NCBI GenBank assembly: GCA_031546985.1
Contig: JAVBJN010000025.1
Location: 1-64,000, forward strand
Direction: 5' to 3'
Length of the DNA stretch: 64,000 nt
DNA from: JAVBJN01 sp031546985
GTDB taxonomy: Bacteria > Bacteroidota > Bacteroidia > Chitinophagales > Chitinophagaceae
Part shown: in pieces, positions 7,597 to 16,384 of the stretch
Layout of the letters: each line of letters starts with the position of its first letter
Numbering within the stretch: position 1 is the first letter of the stretch
Program-made: the position numbers and the translations under genes
The notes under the pieces: generated by a model
Seen by the model: the letters and a program-made list of their open reading frames with translations, nothing else
Databases searched by the model: none
What the model was told of the DNA's origin: nothing

Positions 7597-8760
7597 ATGG
7601 CCAATATTCTGGTAATAGACGATGAAAAGGCGATCCGCCGTACGCTTACCGATATCCTTTCTTACGAGGGGTATAAAATAGACGAAGCGGGCGATGGACA
7701 GGAAGGTTTCCAAATGATGAAAGCCAAGGTATATGATGTGGTATTGTGCGACATCAAAATGCCGAAGATGGATGGTATGGAACTGCTGGAAAAAGCTAAG
7801 GCAGAAGGGGTGGAATCGCCTATTATTATGATCTCTGGTCATGGCAATATTGAAACTGCGGTAGACGCGGTAAAGAACGGCGCGTACGATTATATTTCCA
7901 AACCTCCGGATCTGAACCGTTTGCTTATTACTGTGCGCAACGCTCTCGATAAATCGACCCTGGTTACCGAGACCAAAGTGCTGCGCAAAAAGATCTCTGG
8001 CGTTAAAGAAATGATAGGCGAGAGCGATGGTATAGCCCGCATCAAAGAAACGATAGAAAAAGTAGCGCCTACCGAAGCCCGCGTACTCATAACCGGCGAA
8101 AACGGTTCGGGTAAAGAAATGGTAGCCCGCTGGCTGCATGCCAAAAGCAACCGTGCTGCGGGTCCGTTGATTGAAGTAAACTGCGCTGCTATTCCCAGCG
8201 AGCTGATAGAAAGCGAATTGTTTGGCCACGAAAAAGGTTCTTTTACCTCGGCTATTAAACAGCGTATTGGTAAGTTTGAGCAAGCCAGTGGCGGTACGCT
8301 GTTCCTGGATGAGATTGGCGATATGAGCCTTTCTGCCCAGGCCAAAGTATTGCGTGCGTTGCAGGAAGGAAAAATTACCCGTGTGGGTGGCGATAAAGAG
8401 GTGAGTGTAGATGTGCGCGTAATCGCGGCTACCAACAAAGATCTGATGAAAGAAGTGGAAGACAAAAATTTCCGCCTCGATCTGTATCACCGCCTGGGTG
8501 TAATCCTCATCAACGTGCCATCGCTTAACCAGCGCGTTACCGATATTCCGGTGCTGGTAGAGCATTTTATGGAAGAGATCTGCGCCGAGTACGGTATGCC
8601 TGTAAAATCGGTAGATACCGCTGCTATGAAAGCGCTGCAGGAGCACAACTGGACGGGTAACATACGCGAACTGCGCAATGTGGTAGAGCGTTTGATTATC
8701 CTGTGCGAGAAAAAAGTAACCAAAGAAGACGTACACAACTACGTTATTCCTAAAGGATAA
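7597..8760 (+). CDS. NtrC-family response regulator lacking the C-terminal DNA-binding domain
   Basis: 387 residues. Receiver domain 1-118 with D8/D9, phosphoacceptor D52 and K102. AAA+ sigma-54 interaction domain about 135-380 with Walker A GENGSGKE (167-174), Walker B GGTLFLDE (232-239) and 'GNIRELRNVVERL' near the end. The L1 loop that normally reads GAFTGA is GSFTSA (214-219). The chain stops right after the AAA+ helical subdomain at 'VIPKG', so the Fis-type helix-turn-helix of usual NtrC proteins (about 450 residues) is absent. It probably acts as an ATPase switch on sigma-54 polymerase without sequence-specific DNA contact, or on another partner. Confidence 0.93.
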   Translation: MANILVIDDEKAIRRTLTDILSYEGYKIDEAGDGQEGFQMMKAKVYDVVLCDIKMPKMDGMELLEKAKAEGVESPIIMISGHGNIETAVDAVKNGAYDYISKPPDLNRLLITVRNALDKSTLVTETKVLRKKISGVKEMIGESDGIARIKETIEKVAPTEARVLITGENGSGKEMVARWLHAKSNRAAGPLIEVNCAAIPSELIESELFGHEKGSFTSAIKQRIGKFEQASGGTLFLDEIGDMSLSAQAKVLRALQEGKITRVGGDKEVSVDVRVIAATNKDLMKEVEDKNFRLDLYHRLGVILINVPSLNQRVTDIPVLVEHFMEEICAEYGMPVKSVDTAAMKALQEHNWTGNIRELRNVVERLIILCEKKVTKEDVHNYVIPKG

Positions 8761-8879
8761 ATTAACCATTGTCCCTTTTTTGCATCCGCTTGTGGAGTAA
8801 AACAGGGTATAGCTGTACATTTAACAAATCAGCCGGAGGCATAACCGCTACCTTAGCTTCCGGATCAAATAAAACCTAC

Positions 8880-10088
8880 ATGAGTTTGAACATTTTTGGT
8901 GCTAAAAAAGATCAGAAAGCAGCCACCGGTAAAAAAGTTAAAAAGAAGAAAAGCGCCTGGCGCGAGTGGCTCGATGCCGCCATTTTTGCTGTAATTGCCG
9001 CTACACTGATCCGCACCTTTTTCTTTGAAGCGTATACCATTCCTACGCCTTCGATGGAAAAGACATTGCTGGTAAACGATTACCTCTTTGTTAGTAAAAT
9101 GCATTACGGCGCGCGTATTCCTATGACACCGCTGTCCTTTCCATTTGTACACAATACTATGCCGGGCAGCACCACTGCCAAATCATATTCCGAAGCTGTG
9201 CAATGGGGTTACCACCGCCTGCCGGGTTTTAGCTCCATTAAGCGCAACGATGTAGTGGTATTCAACTTTCCCGAAGGCGATACCGTAGCGTTGGAGAAAA
9301 GCAACCAAAGCTATTACGACCTGGTGCGCAAAATGGGCCGTGAGCAGGTTTGGAACAATTTTACCGTAATCAGCCGCCCGGTAGATAAAACCGACAACTA
9401 CATCAAACGTTGTGTGGGCATAGCTGGCGATACCTTGCAGGTGATTGGCGGTAAAGTACACATCAATGGTCAGCCTTCGCCGGTATTTGCACATGCGCAA
9501 TTCCTGTATCATGTAATTACTACAGGTCCGGGCTTGCCTATGGAAGCGCTGGAGATGGACGAAGACCAGTTTGTACAGCAAGGTGGCCAGGGTGGCGAGT
9601 ACTACTACTACCTTACCGAGCCGCAAGCTATGCAGGTAGCCAAATTGCCTATCCTGAAATCGCTTACGATGTATGATCAAACCGGTCCTGAGGCTGAGAT
9701 CGAAATGTTTCCGCAGGATACCGCTTTCCACAACAGCCTCAACAATTATGGTCCTGTTTACATTCCAAAAGCAGGCGGCACCATTCAGTTGAACCACAAC
9801 ACGGTGGCGCTGTACCGCAGAATCATCGGCCATTTCGAAAAGAACGATTTTAAAGAAGTTAACGGTCAATATACCATCAATGGCCAACCGGCTACCAGCT
9901 ATACTTTTAAAATGAATTATTACTGGATGATGGGTGATAACCGCCACAACTCACTGGATTCGAGATACTGGGGTTTTGTGCCCGAAGATCACGTGGTGGG
10001 CAAGGCCTGGTTTGTATGGATGAGCTATGGCAAAGACGGCATTCGCTGGAAACGCCTGCTGAGAAGCATTGGTACATTGGAGAAATAA
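8880..10088 (+). CDS. lepB: signal peptidase I
   Basis: 402 residues from the ATG at 8880 (MSLNIFGAKK); the 37 upstream in-frame residues look like untranslated leader. A basic N-terminus precedes one membrane helix (30-50). The catalytic Ser is S59 in 'PTPSMEKTL', and the general-base Lys is K176 in 'NYIKRCVGIAGD'. The family box 'GDNRHNSLDSRYWG' is near the end. The enzyme removes signal peptides from exported proteins at the inner membrane. The large insertion between the catalytic lysine and the GDNR box is typical of Bacteroidota LepB. The cytochrome c gene follows after 13 bp, so they are probably co-transcribed. Confidence 0.95.
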   Translation: MSLNIFGAKKDQKAATGKKVKKKKSAWREWLDAAIFAVIAATLIRTFFFEAYTIPTPSMEKTLLVNDYLFVSKMHYGARIPMTPLSFPFVHNTMPGSTTAKSYSEAVQWGYHRLPGFSSIKRNDVVVFNFPEGDTVALEKSNQSYYDLVRKMGREQVWNNFTVISRPVDKTDNYIKRCVGIAGDTLQVIGGKVHINGQPSPVFAHAQFLYHVITTGPGLPMEALEMDEDQFVQQGGQGGEYYYYLTEPQAMQVAKLPILKSLTMYDQTGPEAEIEMFPQDTAFHNSLNNYGPVYIPKAGGTIQLNHNTVALYRRIIGHFEKNDFKEVNGQYTINGQPATSYTFKMNYYWMMGDNRHNSLDSRYWGFVPEDHVVGKAWFVWMSYGKDGIRWKRLLRSIGTLEK

Positions 10089-10101
10089 ACACTTGAAGGA
10101 T

Positions 10102-10503
10102 ATGCGTAAGTTATGGACCGGAGGTGCGCTGGGATTGCTTGCCCTGCTCGCGGCCTGCGGAGGCGGAGAGCAACAGACAGAAACGGTAGCACCGGATAAT
10201 ACCACCACGGTGGTAACTAATCCCGGCGAGGTGCTCTATACCAAACATTGTACGGTTTGCCATGGTCCGCAGATGAAAGGAGGCAGTATGGCCCCCGATC
10301 TGACCAATGGATTGGCCGAGCGCTGGCCAGATCAGGATAAATTGAAGAAATTTATCCGAAACAGCCAGGAGGTGATCAAGAGTGGCGATCCTTATGCGAA
10401 TGAGCTGTATAAGAAATGGAATGGCGCGCAAATGACGCCGTTTACCAATCTCAGCGACCAGGATCTTAACGATCTCATAAATTTCATACTAGCAAAAAAA
10501 TAA
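10102..10503 (+). CDS. monohaem cytochrome c lipoprotein
   Basis: 133 residues from the ATG at 10102. Lipobox L-A-A-C with C19 as the lipidated residue, then a Thr/Gln-rich linker. The haem motif is C50-T-V-C-H54 and the likely axial Met is M111 in 'AQMTPF'. It is a small class I cytochrome c tethered to a membrane, likely an electron carrier; the partner is unknown. Haem attachment would depend on the Ccm proteins encoded at 58.1-61.0 kb. It is 13 bp behind lepB and ends at a terminator. Confidence 0.9.
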   Translation: MRKLWTGGALGLLALLAACGGGEQQTETVAPDNTTTVVTNPGEVLYTKHCTVCHGPQMKGGSMAPDLTNGLAERWPDQDKLKKFIRNSQEVIKSGDPYANELYKKWNGAQMTPFTNLSDQDLNDLINFILAKK

Positions 10504-10524
10504 TGTATTGAAAGTCAATACTGT

Positions 10525-10555
10525 AAAGCCTTTCCTGCGGGAAGGGCTTTTTTTA
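10525..10555 (+). terminator. terminator after the cytochrome c gene
   Basis: AAAGCCTTTCC / GGAAGGGCTTT hairpin followed by T7, 22 bp after the stop. Confidence 0.9.
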
Positions 10556-10571
10556 TTAAGATAAAGTTGTC

Positions 10572-10579
10572 TATATTTG
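10572..10579 (+). promoter_or_regulatory. -7 box of the TPR protein gene
   Basis: TATATTTG, a perfect TAnnTTTG box 28 bp before the ATG at 10607. The T-run of the preceding terminator lies where a -33 element would be. Confidence 0.65.
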
Positions 10580-10606
10580 GTAGAACCCAATAGATAAAAC
10601 ACCACA

Positions 10607-11659
10607 ATGAAACTCCTTGTAACAATTGCGGGGCTCTCTATGCTTATGTATACGGGCTCTGTGAAGATGAATGCTGCGTCGTTGGATGATGCAGGCAGTG
10701 CGGAAGCAGTTGGTTACTACAACAAAGCAGTGCAGTACAAACAGGTAAAGAATTACAGCGAAGCGATCAAACAAATGGACCTGGCAGTGTCGGAAGATCC
10801 CGCCAATGTTCAGTACAAGAAAGAACAAGCTGATCTGAATTACCTTAAACGCGATTTCTTCAAGGCCATCCCTCAATTTGAAGATCTGGTGGCTAAAGAA
10901 AAAGGCAACAAGGTTTACCTGGCATCGCTCATTGAAATGACATTCCTGATGCGTCAGTTTGATAAAACAATCAAGTATGCTGATCTGCTGGGGAAAAAAG
11001 ACGTTAGTGAGAGCAACGATCTTTCACAATGGGTAGGTAAAACCTACTATAACCAGGAGCGTTATACCAAAGCCCTGGAGTACTTTTTGCCCTTGTCTGC
11101 CAAGAAGCAGGATGCTAAATTGTTTTATGACATTGCCCAGTGCTATATGGAGCTGGACCAGTACAAGAAAAGCGTAGAATTTTATGAAAAAGCGCTTACT
11201 GTCCGCTACGATAAAACCTGGGAAAATGAACTGGCACTGGTATACACCACAGCAGGGATGGATGCAAAAGCTGTAGACCGCTTTAGAAATGTAATAGCCA
11301 AGAGCAACAGCAGCAACTACTCTAACTATTTTAACCTGGGTAACACCTTTTTTGGAATGAACCAGTTAGACAGTGCGCTGGTGTACTTTAAAAAGGCGCA
11401 GGAAGTAAATCCTGATTCGTATGAGCTGCTTACAATGCTGATGCATACGTACTATAAGAAAAAAGACATCAGGGGTGCCCAGGCAGCCATTGATGATGTG
11501 TTGAAGGCCAACCCCGATAATGCCAATGCATACTATTTGCTCGGCAAATTGTATTTCGATAACGGCAGTAAAGACAAAGGGGAAAAGTATTTTGAAAAAG
11601 CCTTCCAGCTCGACCCGTCACTTCGCTCGCTTAAAGTAGAGAAGATAGTGATGCAATAA
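10607..11659 (+). CDS. exported TPR-repeat protein
   Basis: 350 residues with a signal peptide (about 1-24). The mature protein is a chain of about eight tetratricopeptide repeats, with typical positions such as 'YYNKAVQYKQVKNYSEAI', 'VEFYEKAL', 'ALVYFKKAQEVNPDS' and 'GEKYFEKAFQLDPS'. TPR arrays are protein-binding scaffolds; here it would work in the periplasm. No enzymatic domain is visible. It has its own promoter box and terminator, so it is monocistronic. Confidence 0.88.
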   Translation: MKLLVTIAGLSMLMYTGSVKMNAASLDDAGSAEAVGYYNKAVQYKQVKNYSEAIKQMDLAVSEDPANVQYKKEQADLNYLKRDFFKAIPQFEDLVAKEKGNKVYLASLIEMTFLMRQFDKTIKYADLLGKKDVSESNDLSQWVGKTYYNQERYTKALEYFLPLSAKKQDAKLFYDIAQCYMELDQYKKSVEFYEKALTVRYDKTWENELALVYTTAGMDAKAVDRFRNVIAKSNSSNYSNYFNLGNTFFGMNQLDSALVYFKKAQEVNPDSYELLTMLMHTYYKKKDIRGAQAAIDDVLKANPDNANAYYLLGKLYFDNGSKDKGEKYFEKAFQLDPSLRSLKVEKIVMQ

Positions 11660-11696
11660 CACAGAAAGATTGATATAGCAATAGGGTTTAACTTTA

Positions 11697-11731
11697 AACG
11701 TCTCGCCACTTGCCGGCGGGACGTTTTTTTT
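11697..11731 (+). terminator. terminator after the TPR protein gene
   Basis: AACGTCTCGCC / GGCGGGACGTT stem followed by T8, about 38 bp after the stop. Confidence 0.9.
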
Positions 11732-11784
11732 GTGCGTGTAACGAATACCGGCACGCAAAGACGCAAGAGAAGCAGGGGGGACAA

Positions 11785-12155
11785 GGAGTGGGGCTCACGG
11801 CGGCGCAGCAAATAAGCCGGTGCCTGAGCTTGTCGAAGGCCCGCAGGGAGTATGATTTAGTTTAGGTTGCTCACGGCGACGCAGCGGCACAGCGAATGTG
11901 GTCACGCAAGGAGTGGGGCTCACGGCGGCGCCAGCGATACCGCGAATAAGCTTGTGCCTGAGCTTGTCGAAGGCCCGCAGGGAGTATGATTTGGTTTTGG
12001 TTGCTCACGGCAGCCTGCCCCGCCATATGCGGGGACACAGCGAATGTGGGCATGCAAGGACGCAAGAGAAGCAGGGACGCAGGGAATGTGGCTTACGGCG
12101 GCGCAGCAAATAAGCCGGTGCCTGAGCTTGTCCCGTCACTACGGGGTGCGGAGCT
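11785..12155. repeat. three tandem composite repeat units
   Basis: Unit 1 is 11785-11909, unit 2 is 11910-12057, and unit 3, shortened, is 12058-12155. Each contains 'CTCACGGCGGCGC' (or 'CTTACGGCGGCGC'), 'AATAAG', and family A (GTGCCTGAGCTTGTC...). Units 1 and 2 also share 'CGCAGGGAGTATGATTT' and 'CACAGCGAATGTGG'. Unit 2 carries the GC mini-hairpin at 12013-12036 where unit 1 has an unrelated 11-base stretch. Unit 3 carries another mini-hairpin at 12126-12149 inside family A. There is no gene in 11732-12218. Confidence 0.85.
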
Positions 12156-12218
12156 CGAGGATTCGCGCTCCATCTTTTCACTTTTCACACAGCAGTAGCA
12201 ATCGTATTCGAAGGCCAT

Positions 12219-12252
12219 AAAAAAATCCCCTGCAATTATTACAGGGGATTTT
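12219..12252. terminator. terminator after the delta-60 repeat protein gene
   Basis: AAAAAATCCCCTG / CAGGGGATTTTT hairpin, T-rich on both strands, 22 bp beyond the stop of the minus-strand gene. Confidence 0.88.
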
Positions 12253-12273
12253 TCAAAAATGCACTGAAGTATA

Positions 12274-13902
12274 TTATTGTTTGTGCACAAGTACCGTTTG
12301 TTTCTGTGCAGGTGTGCCCACCGAAACAATGTAGACACCATTGGTTAAACTACTCATGTCGACATATGCCTGGTGCGTGCCTTTATCCATATTGGTTTGC
12401 TGTATGCTTTGCAGTACGATTTGGCCTTGAAGGTTTTGAACGGTAATGGTGATATCCGCTTTTTCCTGTAAAGTATACAGCACCGTACAGGTACCGTTGG
12501 TTGGGTTGGGGTACACCTTCACATTATTATTAATGATTGTTGTGTTTTGAACGCCAACGGGAGACTGCACGCCAAAGGTGCGGAAAGCAGCTACCATTAC
12601 ATTAATATAAGAAGTGCCTAAATACTCTGTAGCTGCGGCTCCCGCTACTACAATTCTGTCGCCCCATTCATTTGGCGCCATTGCCATAATCGCATCTCCT
12701 CCAAGATGGCCCAATGCTAAGTTTGCCCTGCCGTTAATGCCAAATGAAGAGTCGGGCATAGTGGTGCCATTTAATTTATAGCGATAAACGAAGCTGCTTA
12801 TATGAGTACTGAAGGTGTAAGTTTGGGTTCCTGAAATATACAGGAAGCCGTTTACTGAATCGCAGGAGATGCTGGCGAGGTTCATTTGTTCTATGCCGGC
12901 TGGACGCGGAATGGTAATAATTCCATTGCTGCCAAATGAAGAATCTGGTATTCCGTTTGAATTGATTTTGGCTACTACCAAATTACTGTCGCCATAATAG
13001 GCACCACCCAGATAATAACCATTGCCATATCCACTGGTAATACTTTTGGCCCTGTTAAAAATACTATTACGCTCACGTAGTATAACATAGCCGGTGTTAG
13101 AACCGCCAAAGCTGGTGTCGGGTATACCTTGCTTGGTAAAGGATGCCGCCATGTATCCGGAATTGGTTCCGTCGGAGGCAAATCCACCAACTACGATATT
13201 GCCATTATGGCCATCAGCGGAGAGTGCTTTACAGGATATGTAACCAGGAATTGCCTGAATGGCTATGCCTCCGGTGCCAAAAGTACTATCCGGTTGTCCG
13301 TTGCTGTTGTATTTTGCGAGTAGTATTTTATCCTCTTGCACCATATTGGTTTCGCTGCCTGCTACATAAATATCATCCAGACTGTCTATTACTACTGCTT
13401 GGCCCTCGTAAGAATAACCCGAAGGCGGATGGGTAATTACAATACCATTATTTCCAAATGTGCTGTCTGGCATACCGGCGGGTGTTAGCTTTAATAATCC
13501 TATGGCTGTTTTAGCGTTGGCATCCCACACGTTTCCTACGCAAAGTATAAAGCCATTCTTCATAAACTTTACTGCGTAAATGCGATCGTCCAGGCCACCA
13601 ATATCAACAATGGTTTTGCCGTTATCACCAAAAGACATGTCGGCAGTGCCATCTCCCTTATACCGGGTTACAAGAAAATCATAAGCGGTAGGGCTGGTGT
13701 TGCTGCTGAGGGTGTAACCCGCTACGAGAAAGTCTTTTTGCGTATTGGTATAATACGCCATTGCGGTGCCGTAACTCTCTTTACCGAAGTTCCGTAAATT
13801 GCTACCGTTTACTTTAAAAGTAGTATCAAGGTCACCCGCTTTTTGAGCGAATACTGATGTTGGCAGCAATAAGGCCAGCAAAAGGTGTTTTTTGTTGAAC
13901 AT
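12274..13902 (-). CDS. T9SS-secreted delta-60 repeat protein
   Basis: 542 residues. Signal peptide 1-19. Then about eight repeats of 50-60 residues with the delta-60 hallmark 'D.tFG.nG' (PDSTFGNNGIV, PDTSFGGSNTGYV, PDSSFGSNGII and so on), which are predicted to build a beta-propeller-like fold. The last 80 residues are a type A T9SS sorting domain: 'VYPNPTNGTCTV', a central 'NLQGQIV', and a final 'GVYIVSVGTPAQKQTVLVHK'. The protein should be exported by Sec and then passed across the outer membrane by T9SS, to be released or surface-attached. Specific function unknown. Confidence 0.92.
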   Translation of the reverse strand: MFNKKHLLLALLLPTSVFAQKAGDLDTTFKVNGSNLRNFGKESYGTAMAYYTNTQKDFLVAGYTLSSNTSPTAYDFLVTRYKGDGTADMSFGDNGKTIVDIGGLDDRIYAVKFMKNGFILCVGNVWDANAKTAIGLLKLTPAGMPDSTFGNNGIVITHPPSGYSYEGQAVVIDSLDDIYVAGSETNMVQEDKILLAKYNSNGQPDSTFGTGGIAIQAIPGYISCKALSADGHNGNIVVGGFASDGTNSGYMAASFTKQGIPDTSFGGSNTGYVILRERNSIFNRAKSITSGYGNGYYLGGAYYGDSNLVVAKINSNGIPDSSFGSNGIITIPRPAGIEQMNLASISCDSVNGFLYISGTQTYTFSTHISSFVYRYKLNGTTMPDSSFGINGRANLALGHLGGDAIMAMAPNEWGDRIVVAGAAATEYLGTSYINVMVAAFRTFGVQSPVGVQNTTIINNNVKVYPNPTNGTCTVLYTLQEKADITITVQNLQGQIVLQSIQQTNMDKGTHQAYVDMSSLTNGVYIVSVGTPAQKQTVLVHKQ

Positions 13903-14325
13903 AATCGATTGGTTTAGATTATTATAAGTACGTTTAAATACAAGCGAAGGAGAACCGGGGGCCTCGTGTGCTTGTTAGGGTTTACTTAAACTGGCAGCAG
14001 ATCGTTTTAGTCTGAAGATGGTAATAGCAATGGCTTAGCCCAGGACCATATTTGTATGTATGGTACATGTGTAAACAATAAGGCAGGGATGAACCTTTGG
14101 ATTTATTTACAAACCGGGTTGCTTGCTTTGGTTAGTATTTGGGGATAAATACCTTAGGATAAAGCAACACCGCCAAGTTATATAAAGATGGTTGTTTGGG
14201 TATCGGGATAGTGTAGAAACGTCATTAAAATGTATAACCACGTAAGAATGGGCTGTAACTGTGCAGCGTTTTCTGTTGCAAAATGCGCCAGGGTCAAAAT
14301 ATCTCTTAATTTACCAGGTGCCCAT
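13903..14325. other. gene-free interval with no recognised element
   Basis: About 420 bp between two minus-strand genes. No reading frame with coding character, no copy of repeat families A-D, and no perfect -7 box facing the delta-60 gene. Base composition is more A/T-rich than the flanking genes. It could hold a long leader, an RNA or decayed sequence; I see nothing decisive. Confidence 0.5.
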
Positions 14326-14360
14326 AAAAAAATCCCCTGCAGTGTTGCAGAGGATTTTTC
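14326..14360. terminator. terminator after the saccharopine dehydrogenase-type gene
   Basis: AAAAAATCCCCTGCA / TGCAGAGGATTTTT hairpin with T-runs on both sides, 25 bp beyond the stop of the minus-strand gene. Confidence 0.87.
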
Positions 14361-14384
14361 AATATTGGCGTAGTACTTAGCTTA

Positions 14385-15716
14385 CTATTCTTCAAATGTT
14401 TCTACAAACGATACGCCCTGGGTTTCCAGCTCTTTCAGTACCGGTTTGTATACTTCCGGTGCCGTTGGGATTTGTACACCTACCAGGCCTTCCATTTTGC
14501 CGCTGGCCAGCAGTTTGGTAAAGGCAGCCATTGGCAAGCCAACTGTTCTGGACATTGCGGTGCGGTATTGGTCAATGCCTTTCAGCACCATGGTGCTGAT
14601 CATGCGGGTGTTGAGGCCCCTGCGCTCGTATTCAAATTCGTGCTGCATTACCACCATATCCGCATCATCGGGTTGCATTTTCCATTTCTTCTCGATAATG
14701 CTCTGCATAATGCCTGCACTGTTGGCCTCGCCCTGGTTGATGATTTTGTTTTCATCAAAAATGCCGAGCCAGTTGAGCATATCCATGGTTTGTGCATCAA
14801 ATTCGGGGAACTTGTCTGCCACCGCCTGCATAATGTTGCCATTGCCGGAAACATCCGCCTGGCGGGCAATCCACTGGGCAAAGCTCATATCGTTGCTTTC
14901 AAATACCTGCTCTTCATCGGTCAGGCCCAGGCGTATTACCGCATTCCAGCCCTTGCAATACTCTGCATAGCGCAGGGTAGTACGCACAAAGGTGTGGCAA
15001 TGCTTCAGATTGTAAAGGTCTTTGTAGCTCAGTGAGTCACGGTTAGGGTAGTAGGCCAGCTCACCAAAACCCTTAATATGGGTAGTAGGTGCGTTGGCAA
15101 ACAGCTCTTCGTAAGGCACATGTTTTACTTTATTCTCCAACAGGTAGTCTGCGCCGCTTTTGCCGGCCAGTACCACGTTTCTCGGGTTCCAGGATATTTT
15201 ATAGTGCCAGGGATTATTGTCGCTCTGTGGGGCTACCAGGCCACCGCAATGCGATTTAAAGCCATGTACTACACCGCCGCGTTTTTCGATAGAGTGAATC
15301 ACCTGCAATGCAGACATGTGGTCGATACCCGGATCAAGACCCAGCTCGCACATGAATACCACGTTCTTTTTACGTGCAGCTTCGTCAAACGAGCGCATTT
15401 CATCCGAAACGTAAGAGGCGGTTACGAGGTGTTTACTGAAATCGATACAATCCTTGGCCAGCAATACATGCAAATGAGCAGGCATCAGCGATACGATAAT
15501 ATCGTGCTGTTTTACCAGGTTGCGGCGTTCTGTTTCGTTGTTTATATCCAGTTCAACAATAGTCGCAAATTCAGTAGCACCGGTCTTTTCGCGAATGGAA
15601 ATAGGATTGGCGTCAGCAATAGTTAATTTCCAGCGTAACTTTGATACCTGTTCAATGAGGTACTTAATGAGGTAAGTTGACGACTTGCCTGCACCAACGA
15701 TTAAGATATTTTCCAT
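14385..15716 (-). CDS. saccharopine dehydrogenase / reductase family protein
   Basis: 443 residues. N-terminal Rossmann domain with GAGKSS at 8-13 and 'ADANP' at the end of strand 2. 'MPAHLHVLLAKDCI' and 'LGLDPGIDHMSA' are typical of the Lys9-type saccharopine reductase family, followed by its C-terminal domain. Members interconvert saccharopine with aminoadipate semialdehyde and glutamate, or catalyse related lysine or carboxyspermidine-type steps. The exact reaction cannot be fixed here because no lysine or polyamine gene is adjacent. Monocistronic, divergent from the thioesterase at 15821. Confidence 0.88.
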   Translation of the reverse strand: MENILIVGAGKSSTYLIKYLIEQVSKLRWKLTIADANPISIREKTGATEFATIVELDINNETERRNLVKQHDIIVSLMPAHLHVLLAKDCIDFSKHLVTASYVSDEMRSFDEAARKKNVVFMCELGLDPGIDHMSALQVIHSIEKRGGVVHGFKSHCGGLVAPQSDNNPWHYKISWNPRNVVLAGKSGADYLLENKVKHVPYEELFANAPTTHIKGFGELAYYPNRDSLSYKDLYNLKHCHTFVRTTLRYAEYCKGWNAVIRLGLTDEEQVFESNDMSFAQWIARQADVSGNGNIMQAVADKFPEFDAQTMDMLNWLGIFDENKIINQGEANSAGIMQSIIEKKWKMQPDDADMVVMQHEFEYERRGLNTRMISTMVLKGIDQYRTAMSRTVGLPMAAFTKLLASGKMEGLVGVQIPTAPEVYKPVLKELETQGVSFVETFEE

Positions 15717-15820
15717 AGTAATGGCAAAACAGTTTCAGTATTCTGCAAAAAAACGCTAAAATTAAGCAATAAGAATTTATTTGCGGAGATTTATTGTTGA
15801 TAAATGTTTGTTTTATTCAT

Positions 15821-16279
15821 ATGAAAATCTGGAAACACCCCGATATGAGTCTCGAAATGCTTAACGCTACCGGAAAGCATACCCTCGCGGCCCATCTCGA
15901 CATGACCTTTACCGAAATCGGTAACAATTTTTTAAAGATGCAAATGCCGGTAAACGAGCATGTGCACCAGCCTTACGGCCTGCTCCACGGTGGCGCCTCT
16001 GCCGCCCTGGCCGAAACCATTGGCAGTGTGGCCTCCTGGATGTGTATAGACCAGGCTGCGCAGATATGCGTTGGGATGGAAATCAACTGCAACCACATTC
16101 GTGGGGTACGCAGTGGTATTGTTACGGCCACGGTAATGCCTTTACACCTGGGAAGTTCTACGCATGTGTGGGATATTAAAATCCACGACGAAAAGGAGCA
16201 CCTGGTATGCGTAAGCCGCCTTACGGTAGCCATTTTGAAGAAGCCTGGCACCAGGCCCGAAAAGCAGGAACTGAAATAA
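15821..16279 (+). CDS. PaaI/MenI-like hotdog acyl-CoA thioesterase
   Basis: 152 residues from the ATG at 15821 (MKIWKHPDM); upstream in-frame codons are not hotdog-like. Single hotdog domain with H56-G-G in 'LLHGGASAALAETIG' and the catalytic acid E65. This arrangement is that of YdiI/MenI, which hydrolyses 1,4-dihydroxy-2-naphthoyl-CoA in menaquinone synthesis, and of PaaI, which acts on phenylacetyl-CoA derivatives. Bacteroidota use menaquinone, so a MenI role is plausible, but no men gene is adjacent. It precedes gyrA by about 100 bp, which has its own promoter. Confidence 0.88.
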   Translation: MKIWKHPDMSLEMLNATGKHTLAAHLDMTFTEIGNNFLKMQMPVNEHVHQPYGLLHGGASAALAETIGSVASWMCIDQAAQICVGMEINCNHIRGVRSGIVTATVMPLHLGSSTHVWDIKIHDEKEHLVCVSRLTVAILKKPGTRPEKQELK

Positions 16280-16346
16280 CTGGAATTCAGTAGTTTATTG
16301 TGCCCAAAAACCCTTGGAAAGATTAGATAAATAGGGGTATTTTAGG

Positions 16347-16354
16347 TATATTTG
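16347..16354 (+). promoter_or_regulatory. -7 box of gyrA
   Basis: TATATTTG, a perfect TAnnTTTG box, 30 bp before the chosen gyrA ATG at 16385. It supports that start over an in-frame codon at 16352 that lies inside the box. Confidence 0.75.
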
Positions 16355-16384
16355 CCAATTGTCCAAAAAACATTCGTTTTCTGC

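Noticed and set aside
7591..8820. 409-codon minus-strand frame opposite the NtrC-like gene
   Set aside because: Shadow of a strong AAA+ coding region; residues are His/Phe/Tyr-rich, as expected from reverse translation of a biased codon pattern.
11785..12155. CRISPR array
   Set aside because: Repeat units are 100-150 bp and composite, with no uniform short repeat and unique spacers, and there are no cas genes.
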